A stretch of DNA of 64,000 nt, from NCBI RefSeq assembly GCF_038008325.1, contig NZ_JBBOYW010000001.1:1726001-1790000 (forward strand), given 5' to 3'. The position numbers and the translations under genes were made by a program. This stretch comes from Lysinibacillus sp. FSL K6-0232. GTDB lineage: Bacteria > Bacillota > Bacilli > Bacillales_A > Planococcaceae. Below, piece by piece: positions 34,959 through 43,745 of the stretch (the stretch's first letter is position 1; every line of letters starts with the position of its first letter). The notes under the pieces are model-generated. The model was not told where the DNA came from. It saw only the letters and a program-made list of their open reading frames with translations, and made no database searches.

Positions 34959-35035
34959 ATATGTGTGCCTAGCTTGTAAAATAGCCCTAAGGCTACACGA
35001 ATATACTTCGTTTATAAGGGGTTTTTCCATCTAAA

Positions 35036-36427
35036 TCATTTGACATTTGGATAAATCATTGTTGCTGGGTCTACATATTCATTGAACTGCTCTTCTGTTA
35101 ACAGACCGCTTGCAATTGCTGCCTCTTTTAATGTTGTGCCTTCCTGATGTGCTTTTTTCGCAATTTTAGCGGCATTTTCATAGCCAATATACGGATTTAA
35201 TGCCGTAACGAGCATTAATGAGTTTTGTAAATTATGGTCAAGCACCTCTTTATTTGGTTCAATACCTACTGCACAGTGATCATTAAATGATTTCATTGTG
35301 TCAGCAAGTAGGCGAGTTGATTGTAGGAAGTTATAAATAATGACTGGCTTAAAGACGTTCAGCTCAAAGTTACCCTGAGAAGCGGCGAAGGCAATCGTTG
35401 CGTCATTGCCAACTACTTGCGTGACAACCATTGTCATTGCTTCACTTTGCGTAGGGTTGACCTTCCCTGGCATAATGGATGAGCCTGGCTCGTTTTCTGG
35501 AATCGTAATTTCACCAATACCTGAACGAGGGCCACTTGCTAGCCAGCGTACATCGTTGGCAATTTTCATTAAATCGGCTGCTAATGCCTTTAATGCGCCA
35601 TGTGCCACAACTGCTTCATCATGGCTTGTTAAAGCATGGAATTTATTTGCTGCCGATGTAAAGTGCTTGCCTGTTAGCTCACTAATTTCTGCTGCTACAC
35701 GATCACCAAATTCAGGGTGTGCATTAATGCCCGTACCAACCGCTGTTCCGCCAATTGCAAGCTCCTTCATATAATCAATATTTTGAATAATCATCTGCTC
35801 CGATTTCGCTAGCATGGCAGCCCAGCCGCTAATTTCCTGACCTAATGTTAGGGGCGTCGCATCCTGTAAATGTGTACGACCAATTTTAATAATATCTTTA
35901 AATTGTACTGCCTTCTCTTCTAATGTAGCTTTTAATAGACGTAGTCGAGGTAATAAATAATCCTCTACTTTTAAGACAGCCGCAATATGCAAGGCTGTTG
36001 GGAAGGTATCATTTGAGCTTTGTGATTGATTAACATCGTCATTTGGATGAATGCGATCAGCCTCACCAGCATCCTGTAAAAGCTGATTTGCGCGGTGTGC
36101 AATGACCTCATTGACATTCATATTTGTTTGTGTGCCACTACCTGTTTGCCAAACAACAAGTGGGAATTGGTCGTCCCATTGTCCATTTAAAATTTCATCG
36201 GCAGCCTGTACGATGGCATTTGCTTTAATAGCAGAAAGCTTACCTAGCTTGTTGTTCGCAATCGCAGCACTTTTCTTTAAGATCGTCATTGCTTGTACAA
36301 GCTCAATTGGCATTTGCTCTGTCCCGATTTGGAAATTTTCCTTACTGCGCTGTGTTTGTGCGCCCCAAATTTTATTGGCAGGTACTTTGATTTCACCCAT
36401 CGTGTCTTTTTCAATACGATAATCCAT
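35036..36427 (-). CDS. fumC: Class II fumarate hydratase
   Basis: Iron-independent fumarase, interconverts fumarate and malate in the TCA cycle; 463 residues. Signature [16 protein letters not shown] is intact, with [29 protein letters not shown] and [14 protein letters not shown] 36427 follows AAAGGAG; the frame is open to TTG 36433. Only about 46 bases separate it from a terminator hairpin at 36474-36510, so it is read either by passing through that hairpin or from a promoter inside the small RNA gene. A Fur site upstream fits the idea that an iron-free fumarase matters when iron is scarce. Confidence 0.95.
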   Translation of the reverse strand: MDYRIEKDTMGEIKVPANKIWGAQTQRSKENFQIGTEQMPIELVQAMTILKKSAAIANNKLGKLSAIKANAIVQAADEILNGQWDDQFPLVVWQTGSGTQTNMNVNEVIAHRANQLLQDAGEADRIHPNDDVNQSQSSNDTFPTALHIAAVLKVEDYLLPRLRLLKATLEEKAVQFKDIIKIGRTHLQDATPLTLGQEISGWAAMLAKSEQMIIQNIDYMKELAIGGTAVGTGINAHPEFGDRVAAEISELTGKHFTSAANKFHALTSHDEAVVAHGALKALAADLMKIANDVRWLASGPRSGIGEITIPENEPGSSIMPGKVNPTQSEAMTMVVTQVVGNDATIAFAASQGNFELNVFKPVIIYNFLQSTRLLADTMKSFNDHCAVGIEPNKEVLDHNLQNSLMLVTALNPYIGYENAAKIAKKAHQEGTTLKEAAIASGLLTEEQFNEYVDPATMIYPNVK

Positions 36428-36472
36428 GTTCAACCAGCTCCTTTAGTATGTATGTTTCCCCAGATATACAGA

Positions 36473-36581
36473 TAAAAAACGGATACTCTTAGTCTGACAT
36501 AAGAATATCCGCCTCATACGTGCTTATTCAAAAAAGAGGGGGATTTTGAATAAAGCAATTTGGAGAAAAGAAATAATCTAC
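36473..36581 (-). ncRNA. Putative Fur-regulated small RNA, FsrA-like
   Basis: Predicted transcript of about 109 nt from the Fur promoter at 36583-36615. Two hairpins: 36522-36556, a 12-base-pair stem (GCTT-ATTCAAAA type, one bulge) whose loop reads TCCCCCTC; and 36481-36510, an 11-base-pair stem followed by six T (36479-36474), a Rho-independent terminator. An unpaired C-rich loop, Fur control and small size are the hallmarks of Bacillus FsrA, which silences iron-using enzymes by pairing to G-rich ribosome-binding sites. No open reading frame with a ribosome-binding site is inside. It could instead be a leader attenuator of fumC. Confidence 0.65.
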
Positions 36582-36582
36582 T

Positions 36583-36615
36583 GATAATGATAATTGTTAT
36601 CAATTAAAAAGTCAA
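36583..36615 (-). promoter_or_regulatory. Fur box overlapping a sigma-A promoter
   Basis: Plus-strand GATAATGATAATTGTTATC (36583-36601) matches the 19-bp Fur box at nearly every position. On the minus strand it overlaps a promoter: TTGACT (36615-36610), 17 bases, TATCAT (36592-36587). Iron-bound Fur would block this promoter. Confidence 0.82.
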
Positions 36616-36700
36616 CGGTTTTGCTTAAAGAAATTTTATAATGAGAATAATTCGCAAAGATGATTATTTAATGCCCGAAATTTGAAGGAATAAACATATG

Positions 36701-36916
36701 TTATCTCTTTTTCTTGCCTAATTCTTTAAGCGGCTGTTTTTTAGGAATTTTTTCGAACACTATCTTTACATGAAAATTATTGTCATCGACTTGAAGTACC
36801 TCCAACACCTTTGCCTTACGTCCTTTAATGCGAATAGCCTCCTCCACAGCAGGTAGTGTTATGAGCAATTGACTTAAAACAGCCGTTTTATTTTCATAAA
36901 AATGTGTCACAAACAT
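36701..36916 (-). CDS. Hypothetical 71-residue protein
   Basis: Short basic protein (FVTHFYENKTAVLSQLLITL ... KIPKKQPLKELGKKKR), ATG 36916 with AAGGAG 7 bases upstream. No family recognised, no membrane helix. Same strand as the small RNA and fumC, which lie downstream, but no strong terminator is seen directly after it. Confidence 0.6.
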   Translation of the reverse strand: MFVTHFYENKTAVLSQLLITLPAVEEAIRIKGRKAKVLEVLQVDDNNFHVKIVFEKIPKKQPLKELGKKKR

Positions 36917-36919
36917 CAC

Positions 36920-37380
36920 GATTCTCCTTCTGACTTTTAATTGTTACTCAATTTATGAGCGGAAGATAATAGTTAGAACTTTTGAGATGGTGGAAGACGG
37001 TGAATATAGATGAACCACGTTCAGTCCGCTTACAAAAATGTTAGAGGTGATCGTACAGTGAGGAAATACACCTGGAAAATATCAATTTTGGATTTATTTT
37101 TAAAATATTAAAATTATTATCTTTCGCTATATGTAGTAGAAGACAATTAAGTAATCTAAATGTAAAATGAAAGAGAAATTAAAATGTGGATTTAAAATAA
37201 GCTTCAATAATGTACATTTTTTGTTTAGTAATCGGGTCAGTTTATGAAACAACGCAACAGAACCATATTACCCTTATTTTTAGGGGTTTCTGATAAATAC
37301 TAGCTCCCGATTCACTAAATCATCTTCTCCATTAAGATGTGGTACTATTATTTTGCAATAAACAACAAGGTGGGCAACCA
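36920..37380. other. Intergenic region with a long-range inverted repeat
   Basis: About 460 bases without a gene. It contains inverted arms TTTAGTAATCGGG (37224-37236) and CCCGATTCACTAAA (37306-37319), about 70 bases apart, with a shorter inner pair GAAAC/GTTTC (37246-37250, 37286-37290). It could be a structured RNA leader or a mobile-element remnant upstream of the WYL gene. Confidence 0.4.
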
Positions 37381-38328
37381 ATGAACAAAACAGACCGATT
37401 ATTTGCCATCGTGCTGGAGCTGCAACGTAAAGAAGTTGTACGAGCCGAAGATTTGTCAGCCCTATTTGAAACTAGTGTGCGGACCATTTATCGTGACATG
37501 GAGGCGCTGAGTGAAGCGGGCGTGCCGATCATAGGAGCACCTGGTACAGGATATTCCCTGATGGAAGGTTATTTCCTGCCACCGATCAGTTTCACGGTAC
37601 CGGAAGCCGTGAGCTTGCTGATTGGAACAGACTTTATTGAACAACGATTTGATGATGATTATCGCGTCAAGGCGCAAGACGCTCGCAGCAAACTCGAGAT
37701 CATTCTACCGGAAAACGTTCGCAATGAAACATCTCGTGTACGCAACGCTATGCGCTTGCTCAATTCCGATAAACAGGCCATGCCGTCAAAAGAAAAGGAA
37801 TATCTAGAAAAGATCCGTCAGGCGATATTAGACAAGCGAAAGATTGGCTTTCAATATGTAAAAGGACTTGCGGATTCTGAGGGGAATCGCCATAGTGTTC
37901 GTACTGTTGCGCCCTATGGATTGGTGCTCGTTCAAGGCTCGTGGATGCTCGTGGCCTATTGTGATCTGCGCGGAGACATTCGCCATTTCCGATTATCCAG
38001 AATGACGGAACTTATCGATCTGGAAGAACGATTTAAAATACCGGCACACTTTAACTTTAGAGATTATACTCCTGCGGATGATCGGCACTTACTGGTTCGT
38101 CTCCGATTTAATCTTGAGATCGCAGATAAGGTGAAGGAATCTAACTATTATTACATAGAGGATATGGTAGAGCATCAAGATGGATTGGATGTGTTCATAC
38201 GCGTTCGTCAACTGGACGAAGTGTTGCAATGGGTGCTTGGCTGGGGAGCGGGTGTGATAGTGTTGGAGCCTGAATCGTTTCGAAATCGAATTCGTGAGGA
38301 AGCCAAAAAAATGTTAAAACGCTACTGA
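37381..38328 (+). CDS. HTH/WYL-domain transcriptional regulator (YafY type)
   Basis: 315 residues: N-terminal winged HTH (ALFETSVRTIYRDMEALSEAGVPI with the GAPGTGYSL wing, residues about 25-60) and a WYL domain from about 135 (VRTVAPYGLVLVQGSWMLVAYCDLRGDIRHFRLSRM). ATG 37381 follows AAGGTGGG. Codon use is noticeably more GC-rich than its neighbours (many CTG, CGC, GTG, GCG codons) and it is bounded by a terminator, so recent transfer is likely. Target genes unknown; the VOC gene downstream is a candidate. Confidence 0.9.
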   Translation: MNKTDRLFAIVLELQRKEVVRAEDLSALFETSVRTIYRDMEALSEAGVPIIGAPGTGYSLMEGYFLPPISFTVPEAVSLLIGTDFIEQRFDDDYRVKAQDARSKLEIILPENVRNETSRVRNAMRLLNSDKQAMPSKEKEYLEKIRQAILDKRKIGFQYVKGLADSEGNRHSVRTVAPYGLVLVQGSWMLVAYCDLRGDIRHFRLSRMTELIDLEERFKIPAHFNFRDYTPADDRHLLVRLRFNLEIADKVKESNYYYIEDMVEHQDGLDVFIRVRQLDEVLQWVLGWGAGVIVLEPESFRNRIREEAKKMLKRY

Positions 38329-38354
38329 CATACCGTTGTCAGTAGCGTTATTTT
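38318..38354 (+). terminator. Terminator of the WYL gene
   Basis: Twelve-base perfect stem AACGCTACTGAC / GTCAGTAGCGTT overlapping the stop codon, then ATTTT. Confidence 0.88.
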
Positions 38355-38390
38355 ATAATCTGGGTAAGTAAGCCTAAAGGAGTGAGAGAA

Positions 38391-38462
38391 ATGCGAAGTA
38401 GTATATCTTACATTGGTTGGAGAGATGATAAGATACGAAATTGTATCGTTTATTTAGAATGA
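38391..38462 (+). CDS. Possible 23-residue peptide or gene remnant
   Basis: ATG 38391 after a perfect AAAGGAGTGAGAGAA opens a frame for SSISYIGWRDDKIRNCIVYL, stopping at 38462. Most likely the beginning of a truncated gene. No family recognised. Confidence 0.25.
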   Translation: MRSSISYIGWRDDKIRNCIVYLE

Positions 38463-38523
38463 AATCGTTCAAAAGACAAAATGCCAATATAGCACACAAT
38501 AAATATTTAAGGAGATGGAATAC

Positions 38524-38880
38524 ATGGCTACACCTCAACTCGACTTTTTATCAATTCAGGTAAGGAAGCTTGAAAAATCACGTGAATTTTATCAGAATAC
38601 TCTTGGTTTTGAAATTGAAAATGAAAATCCAGAAGCCTATATCTTTAAAAATGAAAAGGGCGCTTCTTTTGCCATTAGAAAACCTTTGGTTGATTTGGAC
38701 AAAGCAGGCAAACTTGGATGGGGAGTCGCACTTTGGTTTTCCGTTCTTGACGTGGAAAAACGATATGATGAAGTGCGTGGTAAAAAAGTGAAGATTGTTA
38801 AGGGTTTAGCAGATAGTCCCTTTGGTAAGGTGTTTACAGTAGAAGATCCTGATGGATATTATATTACTCTTCACGGATAA
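38524..38880 (+). CDS. VOC-family (glyoxalase/bleomycin-resistance-like) protein
   Basis: 118-residue protein with two beta-alpha-beta-beta-beta modules: LDFLSIQVRKLEKSREFYQN and FEIENENPEAYIFKNEKG, ending FTVEDPDGYYITLHG. Metal-dependent enzyme or binding protein; substrate unknown. AAGGAG at 38509-38514 serves ATG 38524 (the in-frame ATG 38515 abuts it). Confidence 0.87.
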   Translation: MATPQLDFLSIQVRKLEKSREFYQNTLGFEIENENPEAYIFKNEKGASFAIRKPLVDLDKAGKLGWGVALWFSVLDVEKRYDEVRGKKVKIVKGLADSPFGKVFTVEDPDGYYITLHG

Positions 38881-38956
38881 ATCCTCATTAGTTTGTACAA
38901 AGATAAAAATGTTTTGCCATTAAAGGGCGCGATTGTGGACAACGAAAAAAGTTTAA

Positions 38957-38993
38957 TTTCTCAGTTTTAATGCTGAGAAATTGGGCTTTTTTT
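38957..38993 (+). terminator. Terminator after the VOC gene
   Basis: Eight-base stem TTTCTCAG / CTGAGAAA, then TTGGGC and seven T. Confidence 0.75.
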
Positions 38994-39387
38994 ATTTACT
39001 TATAGTGCAAAAAATCATTAAAATAGATGCAAATTAGCTTCTAAAGTGACACTAAAAGGAACTCTAAGTGATCATAATAATGAGGCAACCCTCTCAAAAA
39101 GATAGAGGCAACATTTTTATCAAAGATAATCAATAAACAAAGCCCTGCTAAATAAAGTCTATATGGAAATCACTTAATCATTCAGGAGAAAGGAGGTCAA
39201 CATTCACTTAGTTTATAAAAAAATCAAAAATATGACATGATTTTACATATGGTAACTGCAACTTTCGACATATTTTTTATTTATTTCTCAGGAAATATTT
39301 CATAGGTTTTGAGGGTGGAAATTGGAGAGGGTGCTTTTGTTTCAGCGCTGTTAAAGTTCGTTATAATAAAAGAAAGGAGGCAGTGTT
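38994..39387 (+). other. Gene-free intergenic region
   Basis: About 390 bases with no supported gene. A strong AGAAAGGAGG at about 39186-39197 is followed by no ATG/GTG/TTG frame of useful length. TATAAT at about 39362 is a probable -10 box for the ATPase gene, with only a weak -35. Confidence 0.35.
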
Positions 39388-40116
39388 ATGTATTTAAAAT
39401 CATGTAAGGTATTGCAGCATACAATTCCAACGAAAGGGGTTTATCCATTTAACATTCCGAGCCTACAGCATTTAGAGGAGCTGGAGTTCCCGACAAATGT
39501 TACATTCTTTGTAGGGGAAAATGGTTCAGGGAAATCAACATTGCTTGAGGCGATTGCAGATCGCTGCGATTTTAATACAGCGGGTGGTGGTCGTCAAAAT
39601 TTATACGAAGTACATAAGGCAGAGGCTTCACTGGGGGAATATATTCGTCTATCATGGATGCCGAAAATTTCAAATGGCTTTTTCCTACGCTCAGAAACCT
39701 TTTATCAATTTGCCAGTCATATTGATTCGTTAGAGCATCCAAATAAATATGCCGCTTTTGGAGGGAAATCATTGCACCATCAGTCGCATGGAGAATCATT
39801 TTTATCGTTATTTATGAATCGCTTTAGAGGCAAGGCGATCTATTTATTAGATGAGCCTGAGGCGGCATTGTCCCCTACAAGACAGCTTAGCCTGCTGAAA
39901 ATTATGAAAGACTTGGAGCATGAGGCACAATTTATTATTGCCACACATTCACCCATTTTACTTGGCTATCCGAATGCGACGATTTATAGTTTTGATAATG
40001 GCGAAATTGAAGCAATTCGCTATGAGGAAACGATTCATTATATCGTTACGAAGCGCTTTTTAGATGCACCTGACAGTATTTTACGCGAGTTATTTGATGA
40101 GGAGAGGGAATTATGA
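39388..40116 (+). CDS. Small AAA/ABC-type ATPase
   Basis: 242-residue soluble ATPase: Walker A GENGSGKSTLLEAI at about residue 44, a signature-like HGESFLSLF, Walker B IYLLDEPEAALSP at about 150, and the switch ATHSPIL. It belongs to the single-domain AAA_15/21 group (SMC/RecF-like without coiled coil), not to transporters, as no permease is nearby. AAAGGAGG precedes ATG 39388. Overlaps the next gene by 4 bases (ATGA), so it is coupled to the acetyltransferase. Role unknown. Confidence 0.87.
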   Translation: MYLKSCKVLQHTIPTKGVYPFNIPSLQHLEELEFPTNVTFFVGENGSGKSTLLEAIADRCDFNTAGGGRQNLYEVHKAEASLGEYIRLSWMPKISNGFFLRSETFYQFASHIDSLEHPNKYAAFGGKSLHHQSHGESFLSLFMNRFRGKAIYLLDEPEAALSPTRQLSLLKIMKDLEHEAQFIIATHSPILLGYPNATIYSFDNGEIEAIRYEETIHYIVTKRFLDAPDSILRELFDEEREL

Positions 40117-41336
40117 ATCAACGAAAAGGCTTAGTTATGCGCGATATTCGATTAGATGAAATGGCACAATCCATTGATTTGCTCAATTATGTCTTTCAAA
40201 TGTCGATGTCCATTCATAAGGATCGTCGCTTTGTTAATGCGAAAAGCAGGCAATTTAATGAGGGGCATGCAATCGGCTGGTTTGATGGCTCACAGCTTGT
40301 ATCCCAAATTTTAAGCCTACCCTTTGAGGTCAATGTCCATGGAAAAATTTATGAAATGGGTGGGATTACAGCGGTAGGCACGTACCCAGAGTATTCGGGT
40401 CATGGCTTAATGGAGGGCTTAATTATTGAGAGCTTGCAGCGGATGCGTGCAGAGGGGCAATATATATCTTATTTATTTCCATACTCAATTCCCTATTATC
40501 GTAAAAAGGGCTGGGAAATTATGAGCGATATTGTGGAATTTCAGGTGAAGGATACACAGCTACCACATTATGCAGGTCTTTCTGGAAAAATTCGACGTGT
40601 CAACCCAAGGCATGAGGATGTTGTAGCAATTTATGCGCGCTATGCCAAAAAAACACATGGTGTCATGGTGCGAAATAGTATTGCTTGGAATGAAAAATTT
40701 CAGGAGGATTTCTGGGAGGAAAAATTTATTGATAGTGATGTCAATCTTCAAGCAGCGGTTTACTATGATGAAGAGGACACACCGCAGGGCTATTTGTTTT
40801 ATCGTATTATGGAGGAAAATTATTATATTGATGAAATCGTTTATTTGCAGGAGGAGGCACGGAAAGGTTTATGGAATTTTGTGTCTGCACATAGCTCGAT
40901 GATTTACAATGTTTACGGCAAAACGACGGGCAATGAAGCGGTGGCATTTTTATTAGAGGATAGTGAAATTATTCAAAAGGTTTCGCCTTATTTTATGGCG
41001 AGAATTGTCGATGTTAAAGAGTTTTTATTGCGCTATCCATTTAGCGACCATGATTTTCAGCTACAGCTTGCTGTGAATGACCGCGTTATTGCATGGAATA
41101 ATGGCACGTTTATTGTGAAGATGAAGGATGGCAAGCTAGCGGTTCAAAAGGTAAGTGAGGCACTAGGCAATGATGCCGTCCATTTAACGGTGCAAACACT
41201 TGCTACAATGCTACTAGGCTATAAACGACCAAGCTATTTAGAAAAAATCGAACGCTTACAGGGGCGTGCCGAGGATATTGTGCTGTTAGAGGCAGTGCTA
41301 CCTGTAGGTATTCCAACGTTTATTGATTATTTTTAA
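40113..41336 (+). CDS. Eis-like GNAT N-acetyltransferase
   Basis: 407 residues of the Eis type: N-terminal GNAT with VGTYPEYSGHGLMEGLIIE (acetyl-CoA loop), a second GNAT-like half (VVAIYARYAKKTHGVMVRN), and a C-terminal SCP2-like domain (FQLQLAVNDRVIAWNNGTF, FIDYF ending). Acetylates amines such as aminoglycosides or lysines in known relatives; substrate here unknown. Operon partner of the ATPase. Confidence 0.87.
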   Translation: MNQRKGLVMRDIRLDEMAQSIDLLNYVFQMSMSIHKDRRFVNAKSRQFNEGHAIGWFDGSQLVSQILSLPFEVNVHGKIYEMGGITAVGTYPEYSGHGLMEGLIIESLQRMRAEGQYISYLFPYSIPYYRKKGWEIMSDIVEFQVKDTQLPHYAGLSGKIRRVNPRHEDVVAIYARYAKKTHGVMVRNSIAWNEKFQEDFWEEKFIDSDVNLQAAVYYDEEDTPQGYLFYRIMEENYYIDEIVYLQEEARKGLWNFVSAHSSMIYNVYGKTTGNEAVAFLLEDSEIIQKVSPYFMARIVDVKEFLLRYPFSDHDFQLQLAVNDRVIAWNNGTFIVKMKDGKLAVQKVSEALGNDAVHLTVQTLATMLLGYKRPSYLEKIERLQGRAEDIVLLEAVLPVGIPTFIDYF

Positions 41337-41429
41337 ACAGTGTTGATGCCCAAGCCTTCTTTAATAGCTGAACTCCTTTGCTAATGTCTATATGTTATCT
41401 TACTAAACCCTAGTTGTAGCATTGGCTCT

Positions 41430-41784
41430 GTATGTGGCTGATGGTGGAAAAATGGGCTTGTTGGATATACCTTGACACCATGGCGCTATGCTTGTCCAAT
41501 TATTTTTCTTGCTTATCATGGGGAGGAGGCTGTGGGCTTTGCATAGCTCTATCCAACCCTTTCCGCCGTAGCCATGAAAAAAGCCTTTGTCTTAAATGAT
41601 TTATTTGTTGCACCACATGCAAGACAGCAAGGAGTCGCACAAGCTTTAATGGAGCAATACTATGGCTATTGTCAGCAGGAGAATGCGCTCCATGATGCTA
41701 GATAATAGATAGGCATAAAAGCTCTATAGCAAGCTTGGCATGACCAATGATCAAAGCGTTTATTATTATAATATTTATTGGTGA
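41430..41784 (+). pseudogene. GNAT acetyltransferase pseudogene
   Basis: Fragments of a GNAT enzyme in one frame: AYHGEEAVGFA, then TAG, then LYPTLSAVAMKKAFVLNDLF, VAPHARQQGVAQALMEQYY (acetyl-CoA loop), then TAA. The C-terminal strand (KLYSKLGMTNDQSVYYYNI) is in another frame and ends at 41784. Thus at least one nonsense codon and one frameshift. The 5' part before about 41430 is too decayed to place. Confidence 0.8.
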
Positions 41785-41797
41785 AATTACAGCAGCA

Positions 41798-42139
41798 CTA
41801 CTCTGCTAACACTTCAATGGTAAAGCTCCCCGGTGCTTGGACATAAAATGTATAGCCATGGGATTCAATAGGGGTATTCACCTTATAGCCATCATTTTTT
41901 AAGCGCTTATTGATAGCATCCACCTTTGCCCTACTGTCCTGTGGGAAACCAATATGAAAGGTAGCTGGGTATTGCACATCTTTTCCTTTCATTAATGTTA
42001 AAACAAATTGTTGGTCATCCAACATAGCGGCAAAGCTTTTGCCACGGCTGCCAACGCATATCATATCAAAATAGGTTTCTAAAAATTGACGTGTGGCATC
42101 CACATCATTGACTGTTAAATTTAAGTGATTTAATTTCAT
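41798..42139 (-). CDS. VOC-family protein
   Basis: 113-residue glyoxalase-fold protein: LNHLNLTVNDVDATRQFLET, MLDDQQFVLTLMKGKDV, ATFHIGFPQDSRAKVDAINK, and FYVQAPGSFTIEVLAE. ATG 42139 follows AGAGGTG. The longer open frame to 42259 runs into the methyltransferase gene and is not needed. Same strand as the methyltransferase, with which it may form an operon. Confidence 0.85.
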   Translation of the reverse strand: MKLNHLNLTVNDVDATRQFLETYFDMICVGSRGKSFAAMLDDQQFVLTLMKGKDVQYPATFHIGFPQDSRAKVDAINKRLKNDGYKVNTPIESHGYTFYVQAPGSFTIEVLAE

Positions 42140-42185
42140 CGTGCACCTCTGTTTGGAATAGTATTGGGGGGAGTGCCTTATTAGC

Positions 42186-42878
42186 TTAGGTATGGCACAT
42201 CCAGCCTGCGAAAAGACCTGAAGTGAAAAAGCGAGTAATATGGTGAAAGCCTGCTTCACGCAATAATTGTTCGATTTGCTGATCTGTTATAAAGGAAATA
42301 TTCAGAATGACCTTGCCCATATCCGCCACTTTCTCAGGACGATAGCCAACATTTAAAAAGAAGCTTTGCCATATTTTAATGCGATCTTGCAGCTCCTCAC
42401 TATCTCGCTGTCCATAGGCACTCACAAGGACAAAGGGCTTACCGGGCTTTAATTGCCTATGAATAGTTTGCAGCAACGCTAATTTTTCCTGCCACTGTTC
42501 AATAAAGTGCAGCACTAAAATACAGCTAGCCGCATCAAACTTGCTCGTTGCTGCTGGCAACTGCTCAATAGTACCTTGAATAAGCTGCACACGGCTCTCT
42601 AAGCCAAGCTGTGTCGCCTTATAAGAAGCGATTTGCAGCATTTCCTCTGATGGATCAACCCCAGTAAAGGACCAGTTGGGATTAGACTGCCCCCATGCGG
42701 TAAGCTCATTGCCACCGCCAGCGCCTATAATAAGCAGCGAAGCCTGTTGCTCCCCTAATTGCGCGCGCAAATATGCCTCTGTCATTGTAAATAATGTATC
42801 ATACCCTGGCACGGAAATGCGTGTATTTTTCTCATATGCCTGTGATTTATTGACAAGCTGTGTTGTATCCTGAATCAT
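42186..42878 (-). CDS. Class I SAM-dependent methyltransferase
   Basis: 230 residues. LLIIGAGGGNELTAWG is motif I, FTGVDPSEEMLQIA the following acidic loop, and FDAASCILVLHFIEQW motif IV region; a helical C-terminal part follows. ATG 42878 has GGAGG 7 bases away. Target unknown; small-molecule type. Confidence 0.87.
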   Translation of the reverse strand: MIQDTTQLVNKSQAYEKNTRISVPGYDTLFTMTEAYLRAQLGEQQASLLIIGAGGGNELTAWGQSNPNWSFTGVDPSEEMLQIASYKATQLGLESRVQLIQGTIEQLPAATSKFDAASCILVLHFIEQWQEKLALLQTIHRQLKPGKPFVLVSAYGQRDSEELQDRIKIWQSFFLNVGYRPEKVADMGKVILNISFITDQQIEQLLREAGFHHITRFFTSGLFAGWMCHT

Positions 42879-43076
42879 GAATATTGCCTCCAATACATAT
42901 ATTATAGACCCTTAATGTCCGTAATTGAGTATACAGAAAAATAACGAAAATCACAAAGTAAAAACACTATAATAGTATGGATAAATGTATTGTCAAACAT
43001 ATAGTATTTAATCTTAAAGATACATAATTTAATGATTATCATTTATGCTTATCGTAACGAAGAAATAGGAGGGACA

Positions 43077-43655
43077 ATGATGGTGAGTGCCATTCTACAA
43101 GTTCTATTATTTGCAGTTATACCATTTATTTGGTGGTTTTTTACTGCAAGAAATAAAGAGCCCTTTCAGGCATAGCTAGGTTTTCGCAAGCCGATTATCA
43201 GGCATAAAGGAACGTATATGACTTTCTTACTGCTATCCAAGGCTCTTTTAGTTGTATCTATGAATATTTTTATCTTTTTCTATATTGACGATTCCTTATT
43301 AGCAGCCAATCAATTTGCTGGTCTTGGTGTCGCTGCAATTTTACCAGCTCTGCTTTATGCAGTAGTTCAAACAGGTTTATCAGAGGAGCTTTTTTTCCGT
43401 GGCTTTTTGTTAAAAAGATTAGCGCAGTCGTTTGGGGTTCAGATGGGCAATATCATGCAAAGCCTTCTTTTCGGCTGTATCCATGGTGCACTATTATGGT
43501 TAGCGCTGCCTGCCCTTGCTGTGCTTCTAGTGATACTGCTAACAGCACTAGCTGGCTATATAATGGGCTGGCTAAATAAGCGACTATCAGGCGGCTCTAT
43601 TTTGACAAGCTCATAGCATGGCAAATTTTTTAGCGACTAGTATGGCCATGTTTTA
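43077..43655 (+). pseudogene. CPBP-family intramembrane protease pseudogene with in-frame TAG codons
   Basis: One continuous frame from ATG 43077 (AGGAGGG upstream) encodes a CPBP (Abi/CAAX-type) protease interrupted by TAG at 43173 (EPFQA-stop-LGFRKPIIRH) and TAG at 43614 (SILTSS-stop-HGKFF). Both fall where the family usually has Trp, so each is a TGG to TAG change. Motifs survive between them: GLSEELFFRGFLLKRL (Glu-Glu and Arg) and LLFGCIHGALLW (His). A shorter protein from ATG 43218 would keep these motifs but lack the first and last helices. Confidence 0.75.
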
Positions 43656-43745
43656 ACGCCTAGAATGCATTTGCAATTCTTGGTGGGCACTTGCATAATG
43701 GAAGGGAGCTTAGTGATGCTGAGAAACTAGAAAGCAGGGGGTCTT

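Noticed and set aside
34977-34995. Terminator of fumC on the minus strand
   Set aside because: The TAGCC/GGCTA stem is only five pairs with four T; too weak to list as a feature.
39186-39240. Small gene after the strong AGAAAGGAGG site
   Set aside because: Only an ATT-initiated frame of about a dozen codons follows; no normal start codon.
43031-43047. Fur-like AATGATTATCATTT upstream of the CPBP pseudogene
   Set aside because: Only about half of a Fur box matches and no promoter with good spacing overlaps it; in AT-rich DNA this is expected by chance.
41430-43655. Amber-codon recoding to explain in-frame TAG codons in the GNAT and CPBP genes
   Set aside because: The GNAT remnant also has TAA and a frameshift, and many intact genes here end in TAG (for example 43911-43913), so simple decay explains it.
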